A stretch of DNA of 11,228 nucleotides from an uncultured Bacteroides sp. (GCA_902472795.1 CABROZ010000072.1:1-11228); one strand, 5' to 3'; positions 1 to 6,535 are shown, counted from the stretch's first letter. Notes: a model not told the origin generated them from the sequence alone. Made by a program: numbers and translations.

Positions 1-36
1 AATCTGTGAATTTCCGTGTAATCCGTGCCTGAAAAT
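1..36. repeat. Short degenerate intergenic repeat (ctgtgaat/ccgtgtaat/ccgtgcct)
   Basis: The first bases are three imperfect copies of a roughly 10-base unit built on CTGTGAAT / CCGTGTAAT / CCGTGCCT. From general knowledge, phrases of this kind are common between genes in Bacteroides genomes. It lies just upstream of the broken Crp/Fnr gene. No TAnnTTTG promoter box is visible between it and the start codon at 68. The element may continue to the left of the window. Confidence 0.45.
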
Positions 37-67
37 AACCTTCTACGGAAACCGAAAATAAAGAGAC

Positions 68-642
68 ATGGAAAAATTCGTTGACATATTCAGCAAGAAA
101 TACAACCTGAACAGCAAGGATGCCGCCGAACTGCTGGCACTGATGGAACCCGTCAGCTATCGTCGTGGTGAAGTACTGGTGCACGAAGGCGAATTGAACA
201 CCGCTTTCTACCTGATAGGCCAAGGCATCTGGCGCGGCTACTACCTGCGCAACGGGGTGGACGTCAGCATCTGGTTTGCCACGACGGGAGAATCACTCTT
301 CCGTCGGGCACCACCATCGAAGCCATGAGTGACAGCCTGCTCTACCGCATCGGGAAGCAGGAACTGGAAGCCTTCTTCCACTCGTCGGCAGCGGCGGCTA
401 ACTTAGGACGCAAAATGTTCGAACGGGAGTTTCTGGCTTTCGAAGAGAGACTGATCAACGAAGGAGCCACACAGGCCAAGGAACGGTATCTGTCGCTGCT
501 GGAGCGGATGCCCGAACTGCTGCAACATGTGCCGCTGAAGCACATTGCCTCGTACCTGTACATCACGCCCCAGTCGCTGAGCCGTATCCGCGCCGAACTG
601 GCACGAAAAAACGGGAATGAAATCAATCACCCACACGAATGA
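68..642 (+). pseudogene. Crp/Fnr-family transcriptional regulator, frameshifted
   Basis: Two adjacent open frames make up one Crp/Fnr-type regulator. The first (68-328, 86 residues) is the cyclic-nucleotide-binding-like beta-barrel start, with the segments GEVLVHEGELNTAFYLI and GIWRGYYL. The second (325-642) carries the end of the barrel (TIEAMSDSLLYRI) and a C-terminal helix-turn-helix in LKHIASYLYITPQSLSRIR. The frame changes between about 293 and 310: frame one reads TGESLF then out-of-frame residues, while the other frame resumes as SGTTIEAM. The net loss is 1 base modulo 3. Either a single C was lost from a CCC run near 300-303, or a larger deletion occurred; relatives I recall have about nine more residues here, which favours a deletion of about 28 bases. 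The ATGA overlap at 325-328 is probably chance, since that Met sits inside the conserved domain. It could also be a sequencing error. The 3' end overlaps the convergent lipoprotein gene by 20 bases. Confidence 0.8.
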
Positions 643-1003
643 TCTGCTGCACTTCGACCACCCCGTCGTATTCGGCAGCAAAGCCTTCGGTCGCAGGAGC
701 CATCTTCTTCACCTTCAGCTCGGCCGAAACAGAAGTATAGGGTTGGGCATCGGCAGGCAGAGCCGCCTTGTAAAGTTTCTCCAACTCGCCCGTACGATCG
801 ACGACCCAATAGGACAACGTATCGCCTTCGGGAGTAAAAGAACAGGCCTCGTGACCCAGGATGAGACGACCCTTACAGGTCTGCACGGAATCGGAAACGG
901 CAGATGCTTCCTGCACACCGCCCTCCTGCTTCTGCACGGCAGGACGGCAGGCGATCAGACACAGGCAGGCCGACGCGATTCCTAAAATCAGTTGTTTCTT
1001 CAT
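623..1003 (-). CDS. Small lipoprotein with NlpE C-terminal-like OB-fold domain
   Basis: This 126-residue protein starts at the ATG at 1003, where the sequence begins MKKQLILGIASACLCLIAC, a lipoprotein signal peptide with lipobox LIAC (acylated Cys19). An in-frame start at 1081 would put 26 residues before the signal, so I reject it. After a short Gln/Glu-rich linker, residues about 42-124 (GRLILGHEACSFTPEGDT, then YWVVDRTGEL, then EYDGVVEVQQIIRV) follow the pattern of the NlpE C-terminal OB-fold domain: a GHE/FT strand, a TG-containing turn, and a final VVEV strand. In enterobacteria NlpE is an outer-membrane lipoprotein that signals surface and metal stress to Cpx. The Cys-rich N-terminal NlpE domain is absent here, so that signalling role cannot be assumed. 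It is the last minus-strand gene, 99 bases after the ABC ATPase, and converges on the broken Crp/Fnr gene. The domain match is by eye. Confidence 0.75.
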   Translation of the reverse strand: MKKQLILGIASACLCLIACRPAVQKQEGGVQEASAVSDSVQTCKGRLILGHEACSFTPEGDTLSYWVVDRTGELEKLYKAALPADAQPYTSVSAELKVKKMAPATEGFAAEYDGVVEVQQIIRVGD

Positions 1004-1035
1004 GACTGTTATTGACTTTATAAATGTATCGGGGG

Positions 1036-1043
1036 CGAAGATA
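1036..1043 (-). promoter_or_regulatory. Weak -7-like box before the small lipoprotein
   Basis: The minus strand reads TATCTTCG, one base away from the Bacteroidetes TAnnTTTG box, 33 bases upstream of the ATG at 1003. No -33 TTTG is seen at the right distance. Readthrough from the ABC ATPase gene is an equally good explanation for expression. Confidence 0.2.
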
Positions 1044-1102
1044 GGCTTTCTTTTCGCAATCCTGCCTGTTTTGTTTGCCAAAGTTCATTAAAATACCTTT
1101 CG

Positions 1103-1792
1103 CTACAGACTCGATTCCGTCAAGATCACCCCATCCATCATGCGGATGATGCGGCGAGCCTCGCGGGCATTCTCTTCGGAGTGGGTCACCATGACTACCG
1201 TGGCACCGTCGGCATTGAGTTCCTTCAGCAGGGACATCACTTCGTTGCCGTTGGCGGAATCGAGGTTACCGGTAGGCTCGTCGGCCAGGATGATTTTGGG
1301 ATTGGTGACGATGGCGCGGGCAATGGCGACACGCTGCTGCTGACCGCCACTGAGCTGCTGCGGATAGTGTTCCGAGCGATGGGTGATCTGCATGCGGTCG
1401 AGGGCACGGTTCACGCGCTCCACCCGTTCGCGGACGGGCACACCGGCATAGAGCAGCGGCAGTTCGACATTTTCGAACACCGTCAGTTCGTCTATCAGGT
1501 TGAAGCTCTGAAAGACGAAGCCTAAGTTGCCGTTGCGCAGGTCGGTACGTTCGTTTTCTTTCCATCGGGACACTTCCTGTCCCATGAACCACAGTTCGCC
1601 CGAGGTGGGATTGTCCAACAGTCCCATGATGTTGAGCAACGTGGACTTGCCACAGCCCGACGGGCCCATGATGGCTACAAACTCACCCGAATGTATTTCC
1701 AGGTTCACTTCGTTCAATGCGGTTGTCTGCACACTTTCGGTGCGGAATATTTTGGTAAGGCCCACGGCCTTGATTACGTTATCTGTTTTCAT
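1103..1792 (-). CDS. ABC transporter ATP-binding protein, MacB/LolD type
   Basis: This 229-residue protein is a complete ABC ATPase of the MacB/LolD/FtsE class that powers FtsX-type permeases in the inner membrane. All motifs are present: Walker A GPSGCGKST (residues 43-51), Q-loop Gln95 in FVFQSFN, signature LSGGQQQR (148-155), Walker B IILADEP with catalytic Glu172, D-loop GNLDS (175-179), and switch histidine His204 in VTHSE. The phrase LTKIFRTESVQTTALNEVNL near the start is typical of this class, as is the length. The start at 1792 gives the normal N-terminus. It follows the FtsX permease gene by 79 bases in the same direction, so the two most likely form one transporter. No periplasmic adaptor or TolC-like gene is in the window. 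Such ATPases act by mechanotransmission or in lipoprotein release or efflux; the substrate cannot be read from the sequence. Confidence 0.95.
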   Translation of the reverse strand: MKTDNVIKAVGLTKIFRTESVQTTALNEVNLEIHSGEFVAIMGPSGCGKSTLLNIMGLLDNPTSGELWFMGQEVSRWKENERTDLRNGNLGFVFQSFNLIDELTVFENVELPLLYAGVPVRERVERVNRALDRMQITHRSEHYPQQLSGGQQQRVAIARAIVTNPKIILADEPTGNLDSANGNEVMSLLKELNADGATVVMVTHSEENAREARRIIRMMDGVILTESSL

Positions 1793-1844
1793 ATTGTTAT
1801 TTTAGGAATTAAGGAGTGAAGAAATTAAACCGATACTTTAAATT

Positions 1845-1875
1845 CTTCATTCTTCATTTTTCATTCTTCATTTAC
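1845..1875. repeat. Low-complexity spacer repeat (attcttcattcttcatttttcatt)
   Basis: The 79-base gap between the permease stop and the ATPase start holds about four imperfect copies of a 7-10-base unit, ATTCTTC / ATTTTTC on the plus strand, read as GAAGAATGAA in the mRNA sense. It makes an A-rich, GC-free leader just before the ATPase start. Very short open frames in it, such as MKNEK, look like products of the repeat. I see no terminator or promoter here, which supports co-transcription of permease and ATPase. Confidence 0.5.
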
Positions 1876-4280
1876 TCGTATCTCAACGACTCCACCGGAT
1901 TCTGCGACGCCTTGCGCCACGTCTGTCCTACGACCGTCAGCAGGGTGATGAGCACCGTCAGCAGGCCGGCCAGCAGGAAGAGCCACCAACTGATGGGCGT
2001 CTGATAAGCAAACTCGCTGAGCCAGCTGCGCATCAGCCAGTAGCCTATAGGGCAGGCCACGACGAAGGCGATGCCGACCCACACTAAATACTCGCGGCAG
2101 AACATGCGCACGATGCGGTCGGAGTGTGCACCGTTCACCTTGCGGATGCCAATCTCCTTGGTGCGCTGCTCGGTGGAGAGTGCCACCAGGCCGAACACCC
2201 CCATCATGGCAATGAGGATGGCCAGCACGGTGAAGAACAGCAACATGCGGCTCTGCTGATGCTCGCGGGCGTAGTTCTGGTTCAGCTTGTCGGAGAAGAA
2301 CTGGTAGCTGAAATCCTTGATAAAGGCATCGTCGCGCTTGGCAAACTCCTCGAACTTCTCCTTGATGAAGGCCAAGGTCTGCTGCCGCCGTTCGGGAGTT
2401 ATCTTGATGTACAGATAGCTCAGAGCCTCGGGGTTGTACCAGATGTAGGCAGGCTTGATCTGCTCGCGCATGGACTGGAAGTTGAAGTCCTTCACCACAC
2501 CCACGATGCGCAGCGGCATTCCCCACTCCGAACGGATTTCCATCCCGATGGGGTCGGCCACTTTCATGGCGCGCCAGGCCGTTTCGTTGATGACGGCGGT
2601 CTTGGTCTCACCCTGATCCCAGTAGTTGTTGAAGTCGTCATCCATCAGCTTGCCCTTCACCAACTGCATGCCGAAGGTCTTCACGAAGTCGCCGTCGGCC
2701 CACAGCTGCACCATGCGCACAGAGTCGGTGCGTCCGTCCACATCGGTCCACTCCACCTTGCTGCCGTCCTTGTAATTAGTGCCTTCGCCGAAGTTCTCGA
2801 TGGGCGACGACATGGAGACGCCTTTGATATCGGGATTGCGCAGGAGTTCCTGCTTGAAGTCGCCTACGTTGTACCACAGGCTGGTATAAATGCAAACAAT
2901 GTTTTCCTTGTCCAGCCCCATGTCCTTGTTCTGCATGTAGTGCAGCTGCTTGAAGACGATGCCCGTCAACAGCATCAGCACCAAGGCGATGACAAACTGC
3001 ACGCACACTAATCCGCGTATCAGTCCGCCCTTGCGCCCCGTCTTGCGCCCGCCCTTGAAGGCCAGCAACGGATTGACGGACGAGAGATAGAAAGCCGGAT
3101 AGCTGCCAGCCAGGCAACCTACACCTACGATACCGAAAAGCATGTAGAGCACCACGCTCCAACTCGCCTCCAATCGCAGGTCGGTCTCCATCACCCGGTT
3201 GAACAAGGGCAGTGTCAGCTCGGTCAGTGCCATGGCCAACACCAAGGCGATGCATGCCTGCACCATTCCTTCGGACAGGAACTGCCCGATGAGCACACGG
3301 CGTTTGGCTCCCGTCACCTTGCGCACGCCCACCTCCTTGTAGCGCAGCGAGGCGCGGGCGGTGGACAGGGTGGTGAAGTTGAACGCCCCCATGAAGATGA
3401 CAAGCACCGCTAAGGCGATGAACAGATAGACGGTGGAGAGGTTGCCGTGCTTCTCCACGTCGGGGTCGGCAAAACGGGTATGCAGATAGATGTCGTGCAA
3501 GGGCTGGAAGCCGAGACGTACGTTCTTCTCGCCACGGTCGGCCAGCAGGCGGCTCATGGCCTGTGCCTCGCTGCGGTGCATGGTCGATCCTTGCTTCATC
3601 TTGACATAGACGTGCATGCTTTCCGTGAAGGTATCCCAATCGATGCTTACGCCTCCCCTGCCATATGCATCCATGGACATGGCCATTTCAAAACGGATGT
3701 GACTTTTGCGGGGAATGTCCACCACGGCCACCACCGTATAGACGTCGTTGGTGGAGTTGCCGAACGAAAAGGTCAGCTTCTGCCCGACGGCAGGGCCCGA
3801 ACCGAAGAACTTGCGAGCCAGTTCGGAGGAGATAACCACGTTGTTCGGGTTGTCGTTGATGCGTTGGAGGGTACCTTCCACCACGGGGAAGGTGAAGAAA
3901 CGGAAGAAGGTGCTGTCCACGTAAACTTCGGTCACCGTCATCTTCTTTCCGTCCTCTGCCTCGTAAGAGTGCTTGTCGCCGTACTTGATGGCCGTCGCGT
4001 CCTCCACCTGCGGGAACTTCTGCCGGAAGTCCATGGCCAAAGTGCGTGGCAAGCGGGGCGACTCTTTAATCTCCCCGCCCGCTTCGCGGCAAAGCTCCGT
4101 CACACGATAGATGCGGTTGCCGTCGCGAAAGCAGTCGTCGTGCGTCAGCTCGTCCACCACCCACAGGTAAATGAGGAAGGCAGCCGTCAGACCCAGCACA
4201 AACCCCATCAGGTTGATGGAGGAGAACAGCAGGCTCCGGCGGATGAGCCGAAGCGCTACTTTGATGTAATGTCTTAGCAT
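1872..4280 (-). CDS. FtsX-like permease with MacB-type periplasmic domains (8 membrane segments)
   Basis: This 802-residue inner-membrane protein has two FtsX units. Segment 1 is at residues about 19-42, followed by a periplasmic domain of the MacB-PCD type (about 45-280), then segments at about 284-306, 338-360 and 376-399. The second half repeats the plan: segment about 424-446, a second periplasmic domain (450-678), then segments about 680-702, 731-750 and 764-786. Two copies of the FtsX cytoplasmic motif, YKEVGVRKVTGAKR (314-327) and TKEIGIRKVNGAHS (707-720), lie where such permeases contact the ATPase. The end NPVESLRYE is typical of Bacteroidetes members. It is intact and of normal length. 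The ATPase gene follows directly. Related Bacteroidetes clusters often hold several such permeases in a row; here there is one. The upstream gap of about 480 bases suggests its own promoter. Confidence 0.93.
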   Translation of the reverse strand: MLRHYIKVALRLIRRSLLFSSINLMGFVLGLTAAFLIYLWVVDELTHDDCFRDGNRIYRVTELCREAGGEIKESPRLPRTLAMDFRQKFPQVEDATAIKYGDKHSYEAEDGKKMTVTEVYVDSTFFRFFTFPVVEGTLQRINDNPNNVVISSELARKFFGSGPAVGQKLTFSFGNSTNDVYTVVAVVDIPRKSHIRFEMAMSMDAYGRGGVSIDWDTFTESMHVYVKMKQGSTMHRSEAQAMSRLLADRGEKNVRLGFQPLHDIYLHTRFADPDVEKHGNLSTVYLFIALAVLVIFMGAFNFTTLSTARASLRYKEVGVRKVTGAKRRVLIGQFLSEGMVQACIALVLAMALTELTLPLFNRVMETDLRLEASWSVVLYMLFGIVGVGCLAGSYPAFYLSSVNPLLAFKGGRKTGRKGGLIRGLVCVQFVIALVLMLLTGIVFKQLHYMQNKDMGLDKENIVCIYTSLWYNVGDFKQELLRNPDIKGVSMSSPIENFGEGTNYKDGSKVEWTDVDGRTDSVRMVQLWADGDFVKTFGMQLVKGKLMDDDFNNYWDQGETKTAVINETAWRAMKVADPIGMEIRSEWGMPLRIVGVVKDFNFQSMREQIKPAYIWYNPEALSYLYIKITPERRQQTLAFIKEKFEEFAKRDDAFIKDFSYQFFSDKLNQNYAREHQQSRMLLFFTVLAILIAMMGVFGLVALSTEQRTKEIGIRKVNGAHSDRIVRMFCREYLVWVGIAFVVACPIGYWLMRSWLSEFAYQTPISWWLFLLAGLLTVLITLLTVVGQTWRKASQNPVESLRYE

Positions 4281-4319
4281 AATTCGGTATTTAAGTTTTT
4301 AAGTTTATAAGTTCAATCG

Positions 4320-4417
4320 TTTATGAGTTAGCATTTTAGTTATTAAGTTTATGAGTTTTTGAGTTTATGAGTTAGCATTTTAGTTATTAAGTTTATGAGT
4401 TTTTGAGTTTATGAGTT
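4320..4417. repeat. 44-bp tandem repeat, two identical copies plus a partial third
   Basis: Positions 4320-4363 and 4364-4407 are identical 44-base units that begin TTTATGAGTTAGCATT and end TTTTTGAG. A third copy starts at 4408 and stops matching after about 10 bases. The flanks (4290-4320 and 4408-4450) are diverged versions of the same gagttt/aagttt phrase. Exact identity suggests recent slippage or unequal crossing-over. If the upstream promoter box is real, this lies in the permease mRNA leader. Confidence 0.85.
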
Positions 4418-4488
4418 TCTGGGGCTTTGGGCTTTTAGGTTTGTGAGTTCTTTAGCCGGTAAGTGCATAAGTTGTCGTTTGACTCCGA

Positions 4489-4524
4489 CTTAAAAACTCG
4501 AAAACTTAAGAACTCGAAAACTCG
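4489..4524. repeat. Opposite-sense aaaactcg repeat block
   Basis: Three imperfect copies of AAAACTCG/AAAACTTAAG read in the sense opposite to the gagttttt/aagttttt repeats at 4290-4450. The two blocks can therefore pair as a long imperfect inverted repeat around positions 4420-4488. The pairing is degenerate and I did not compute its stability. Confidence 0.45.
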
Positions 4525-4532
4525 CAAATATA
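4525..4532 (-). promoter_or_regulatory. Candidate Bacteroidetes -7 box for the permease gene (TATATTTG)
   Basis: The minus strand reads TATATTTG, an exact fit to the TAnnTTTG box used by the primary sigma factor of Bacteroidetes. No TTTG or TTG is found about 19-20 bases further upstream, so the -33 half is missing. If used, transcription would start near 4520, giving the permease a leader of about 240 bases made mostly of the repeats at 4290-4450. Confidence 0.4.
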
Positions 4533-4641
4533 CGATTTCTCTCGCACCTGTCTGTCAGCAGCCCTGCAAGGCTACCGCATCAGCCGGCCTTTTCCGCAGG
4601 CGTTCCCCTCCTTCCCTACGGACTGAGGGTACAATCATCCG

Positions 4642-4695
4642 GGATGATTCCTACAATCAATACGGATGATTCCTACAATCAACGGGGATGATTCC
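4642..4695. repeat. 22-bp tandem repeat, 2.5 copies
   Basis: The 19-base phrase beginning GGATGATTCCTACAATC occurs at 4642-4660 and again at 4664-4682, with its first 10 bases a third time at 4686-4695; the period is 22 and the three-base spacers differ. Just before it, AATCATCC (4633-4640) pairs with GGATGATT (4642-4649) around a single base. It lies downstream of the lipoprotein stop at 4762. Its role is unknown, and two and a half units without unique spacers do not make a CRISPR. Confidence 0.8.
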
Positions 4696-4761
4696 ATGCT
4701 CCGTCCGTATCCTGGTACCGGTAAGGAAGGGCATCGGACAGGCAAAGTCCATACGTTGGCG

Positions 4762-6159
4762 TCACTCCATCCGTACAATGACCAATTCCTCTTCCTTTAC
4801 CTGCTTCGACAGGGGCAGGTCGGGCAACATCTCCTTCAGCCGCTTTCCTTTGATGAGGATGGCGGCCCGGTCGCCTGCCGTCAGCGAAGGCAGTAGGGAG
4901 ATGTCTTTCCCTTCTACCCGGAAAGGCAGGTTGGCGTATGTATAACGGCCTTCCTTGTCGGCCTGTCCGGGCAGGCTGAAAAAGTCGCCCGTACGCTTGT
5001 CATAGACCAAGGTGTGGAGCGTCACCTTCCCCTGACTGCGGGCGTTGGGCGAATCGTAACCGTATGACAGTTGTATCAGCAGGTGTCTGTTGGTATCTAT
5101 CCAGCTGTTGACTATGTAATAGTTGTCGAGGCTGTTATTCAGGCTTTCTGTCACGTACTTGCCCGTGGGGCGCTTCAGCGTGCCGAAGTCCAGCCGCCAG
5201 ACGGCCTTGAGCATGGAGGCATCCGCCAGCTCGTAAACGGTGTCATCGTAAGCCATGCGCAGACGGAGCTTCCCGTCATAATGATAGACGTCGGTGCCCT
5301 CACCGCTGCGATAGGTGGAGGTGGGCACGTAATCCTCGGCATCGTTCACCGTAAAGCGGCACAGCGTGTCGCCCTTCTGCCCGAAGGTACAGAATCGCGA
5401 GCTGAAAGGCTCGGTCATCAGCCAGCCGCCTTCCGTGACGGCATAGGCGTTGCCCTGCGTCCTGACGATGGGCAGCTTGCTGGGCAGTTGGTCGGGTGTC
5501 CACGGCTCGGCGGCTTCCATCAGCACGTCCCATGGCAGAGTGGCGATGGCGTATTCGTAACCGTGCTGTCCTTCCTGAGTCGGCTTGCCTGCATAAAGGC
5601 CGCGAAGCTGACGGACGGACGGGTCGTAGCCTACCTGGCGAAGGGTACGGTTCATGCGTATGCTATATCCGGTCCGACCGTTGCCCATGTTCATCTCACC
5701 GATTTCCACGTCATTCCTGAAGAGCACTTTGCGCAGCTTCATGTCTTTGTCCAGCAGGCAGATGCCTTCGTAGTCCGTCAGCAGCCAGCCGTCGTCCACG
5801 GGGCTTAACTCCGCACCGAGGCCGTGTCCCTCGTAACCGGTGGGATGGAAAGAAAGGGTGCCTAATGCGTTGGGGGCCAACGTACGTACATCCTTCAGGG
5901 CGGCGGGTACGTTGAGCACCTTGGCACCCGCACGGATAATCGTTGGCCGGTACTTAATACCTGCGGGTGGTCGGTAGTCGGCAGCAAAGGTGTCCAAAGT
6001 GGCAGCAGCCTGTTGGCGACGGGCGGCCTGTTCGGTAGCCTGCGCCAACAGTTCGGCTGCCGCTTCCTCGCGGCTCATGCCCGGACGAGGTTGTTGGCAC
6101 GAGGCGAGGAAGAGCAGGAGAAACATAATGAAAGTTAGAAAGAGCTTATTCATAATCAT
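4762..6159 (-). CDS. Large lipoprotein of unknown function, beta-rich (possibly DUF4933-like)
   Basis: This protein has 465 residues from 6159, or 463 from the second Met at 6153. It begins with a lipoprotein signal peptide: a hydrophobic run then lipobox LASC with acylated Cys21, followed by QQPRPG. An Ala/Gln-rich helical stretch (about residues 30-58) comes next. The rest is a beta-rich body with repeated turn-strand phrases such as DDGWLLTDYEG, EGGWLMTEPFSS and DYVPTSTYRSGEGTDVYHYDGKL, which suggests a propeller-like fold. I cannot place it firmly; it resembles uncharacterised Bacteroides lipoproteins, possibly DUF4933, and no catalytic residues stand out. It is the first minus-strand gene of the divergent region and has a near-consensus sigma-54 promoter about 250 bases upstream, so it is the best candidate target of the neighbouring NtrC-type regulator. 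It is probably exported to the cell envelope. Confidence 0.8.
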   Translation of the reverse strand: MIMNKLFLTFIMFLLLFLASCQQPRPGMSREEAAAELLAQATEQAARRQQAAATLDTFAADYRPPAGIKYRPTIIRAGAKVLNVPAALKDVRTLAPNALGTLSFHPTGYEGHGLGAELSPVDDGWLLTDYEGICLLDKDMKLRKVLFRNDVEIGEMNMGNGRTGYSIRMNRTLRQVGYDPSVRQLRGLYAGKPTQEGQHGYEYAIATLPWDVLMEAAEPWTPDQLPSKLPIVRTQGNAYAVTEGGWLMTEPFSSRFCTFGQKGDTLCRFTVNDAEDYVPTSTYRSGEGTDVYHYDGKLRLRMAYDDTVYELADASMLKAVWRLDFGTLKRPTGKYVTESLNNSLDNYYIVNSWIDTNRHLLIQLSYGYDSPNARSQGKVTLHTLVYDKRTGDFFSLPGQADKEGRYTYANLPFRVEGKDISLLPSLTAGDRAAILIKGKRLKEMLPDLPLSKQVKEEELVIVRME

Positions 6160-6180
6160 CAGTAGTTTTACTCCCCGGAA

Positions 6181-6372
6181 GGTGTGTCAAAACAAAGGTA
6201 TCTCAAGCTCTCCTCCTTCTGGAAGGAGGAGTCCCCGACAGGGGGAGGTGGTAGGTGAAAACATAAAGCATTGATTGATAGTCAATCGTGACAGCCTACC
6301 ACCCCACCCGTTGGGCACCCCTCCTTCCAGAAGGAGGGGAGTTGAATAGCATCTTTCAGTTTTTGACACATC
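6181..6372. mobile_element. MITE-like palindromic element, about 190 bp, no transposase
   Basis: The ends TGTGTCAAAA (6183-6192) and TTTTGACACA (6361-6370) are perfect 10-base inverted repeats. Inside lie two long arms (6208-6255 and 6295-6341) that match in inverted orientation at about 41 of 47 aligned bases. Each arm also carries its own hairpin: 9+2+9 bases at 6211-6230 and 10+2+10 at 6318-6339. A small stem GATTGA/TCAATC with a 3-base loop sits in the middle (6273-6287). There is no coding capacity and I see no clear target-site duplication. Similar GC-rich spacer palindromes are, to my recollection, common in Bacteroides genomes. It could be a MITE, a REP-type element or an RNA hairpin. 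It begins only 21 bases from the lipoprotein start. Confidence 0.7.
6193..6200 (-). promoter_or_regulatory. Candidate -7 box (TACCTTTG) at the edge of the palindrome
   Basis: The minus strand reads TACCTTTG, an exact fit to TAnnTTTG, 33 bases upstream of the lipoprotein ATG at 6159. No -33 element is found, because that position falls in the GC-rich arm of the palindrome. If active, the element's end supplies a housekeeping promoter to the lipoprotein gene in addition to the sigma-54 promoter. Confidence 0.35.
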
Positions 6373-6408
6373 CTCAAGAAAGGAATATGTTCTATCACAA
6401 AAAGAAGT

Positions 6409-6424
6409 GCAACATGTATGCCAA
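6409..6424 (-). promoter_or_regulatory. Near-consensus sigma-54 (RpoN) promoter for the leftward lipoprotein gene
   Basis: The minus strand reads TTGGCAT-ACATG-TTGC followed by A. It matches the -24/-12 consensus (TGGCAC-N5-TTGCW) at all core positions except C to T at the end of the -24 block. GG (6422-6421) and GC (6410-6409) are separated by exactly 10 bases, as sigma-54 needs. Transcription would start near 6398 and run leftward through the palindrome into the lipoprotein gene, giving a leader of about 240 bases. A sigma-54-type activator is encoded immediately to the right. I searched the other spacers for the same pattern and found none. Confidence 0.65.
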
Positions 6425-6486
6425 ACATATAATAAATTATTAATCAAAACATTACCTCTGTACTCATCGAAGAAAAACGTCCGAAT

Positions 6487-6515
6487 CCGTACACCAATCG
6501 CACGCTGGCGTACGG
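6487..6515. promoter_or_regulatory. Inverted repeat, likely binding site (enhancer) of the NtrC-type regulator
   Basis: CCGTACACCA (6487-6496) and TGGCGTACGG (6506-6515) are inverted repeats matching at 9 of 10 bases around a 9-base centre. The centre, near 6501, lies about 100 bases upstream of the start predicted for the sigma-54 promoter, the usual distance for an activator enhancer. It also ends 21 bases before the regulator's own -7 box, so it could serve in autoregulation. The assignment to this regulator is inference from position and symmetry. Confidence 0.5.
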
Positions 6516-6535
6516 CGTTTATCAGAAAAGAATAC

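Larger units (their letters stand above)
4281..4761. other. 480-bp repeat-rich gap without a gene
   Basis: This stretch lies upstream of the permease and downstream of the large lipoprotein gene, both read leftward. It holds an AT-rich block of aagttt/gagttt repeats (4290-4450) with an exact 44-bp tandem duplication, an opposite-sense block of aaaactcg repeats (4491-4524), a promoter-like box (4525-4532), a GC-richer part (4540-4620) with nothing recognisable, and a 22-bp tandem repeat (4642-4695). I looked for a sigma-54 promoter (GG-N10-GC on the minus strand) and found none. The short open frames here (for example 4463-4669 on the plus strand) run through repeats and look unlike proteins. 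Confidence 0.7.

Noticed and set aside
617..985. 122-residue plus-strand open frame after the Crp/Fnr gene
   Set aside because: It is antisense to the NlpE-C-like lipoprotein, which has a proper signal peptide and lipobox.
2124..3011. 295-residue plus-strand open frame
   Set aside because: It lies wholly antisense to the well-supported FtsX permease and its His/Leu/Val-rich composition is what the reverse of GC-rich coding DNA gives.
2776..3639. 287-residue minus-strand open frame
   Set aside because: Same strand but shifted frame inside the permease gene; Arg/Gln/Pro/His-rich shadow with no domain.
3447..4277. 276-residue plus-strand open frame
   Set aside because: Antisense to the permease N-terminal half; no recognisable motif, same shadow composition.
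4561..4590. Possible sigma-54 promoter before the permease (TTGC on the minus strand near 4566-4569)
   Set aside because: No GG at the required 10-base distance from the GC, and other GC positions in the gap fail too.
4320..4695. Tandem repeats as a possible CRISPR array
   Set aside because: The 44-bp units are contiguous with no spacers, and the 22-bp units have only 3-base spacers; no cas genes are present.
5071..5808. 245-residue plus-strand open frame
   Set aside because: Antisense to the large lipoprotein gene, no motif.
6181..6372. Palindrome as a simple bidirectional terminator
   Set aside because: It lies between divergent genes where no transcript ends are expected, and its hairpins are not followed by clear T runs.
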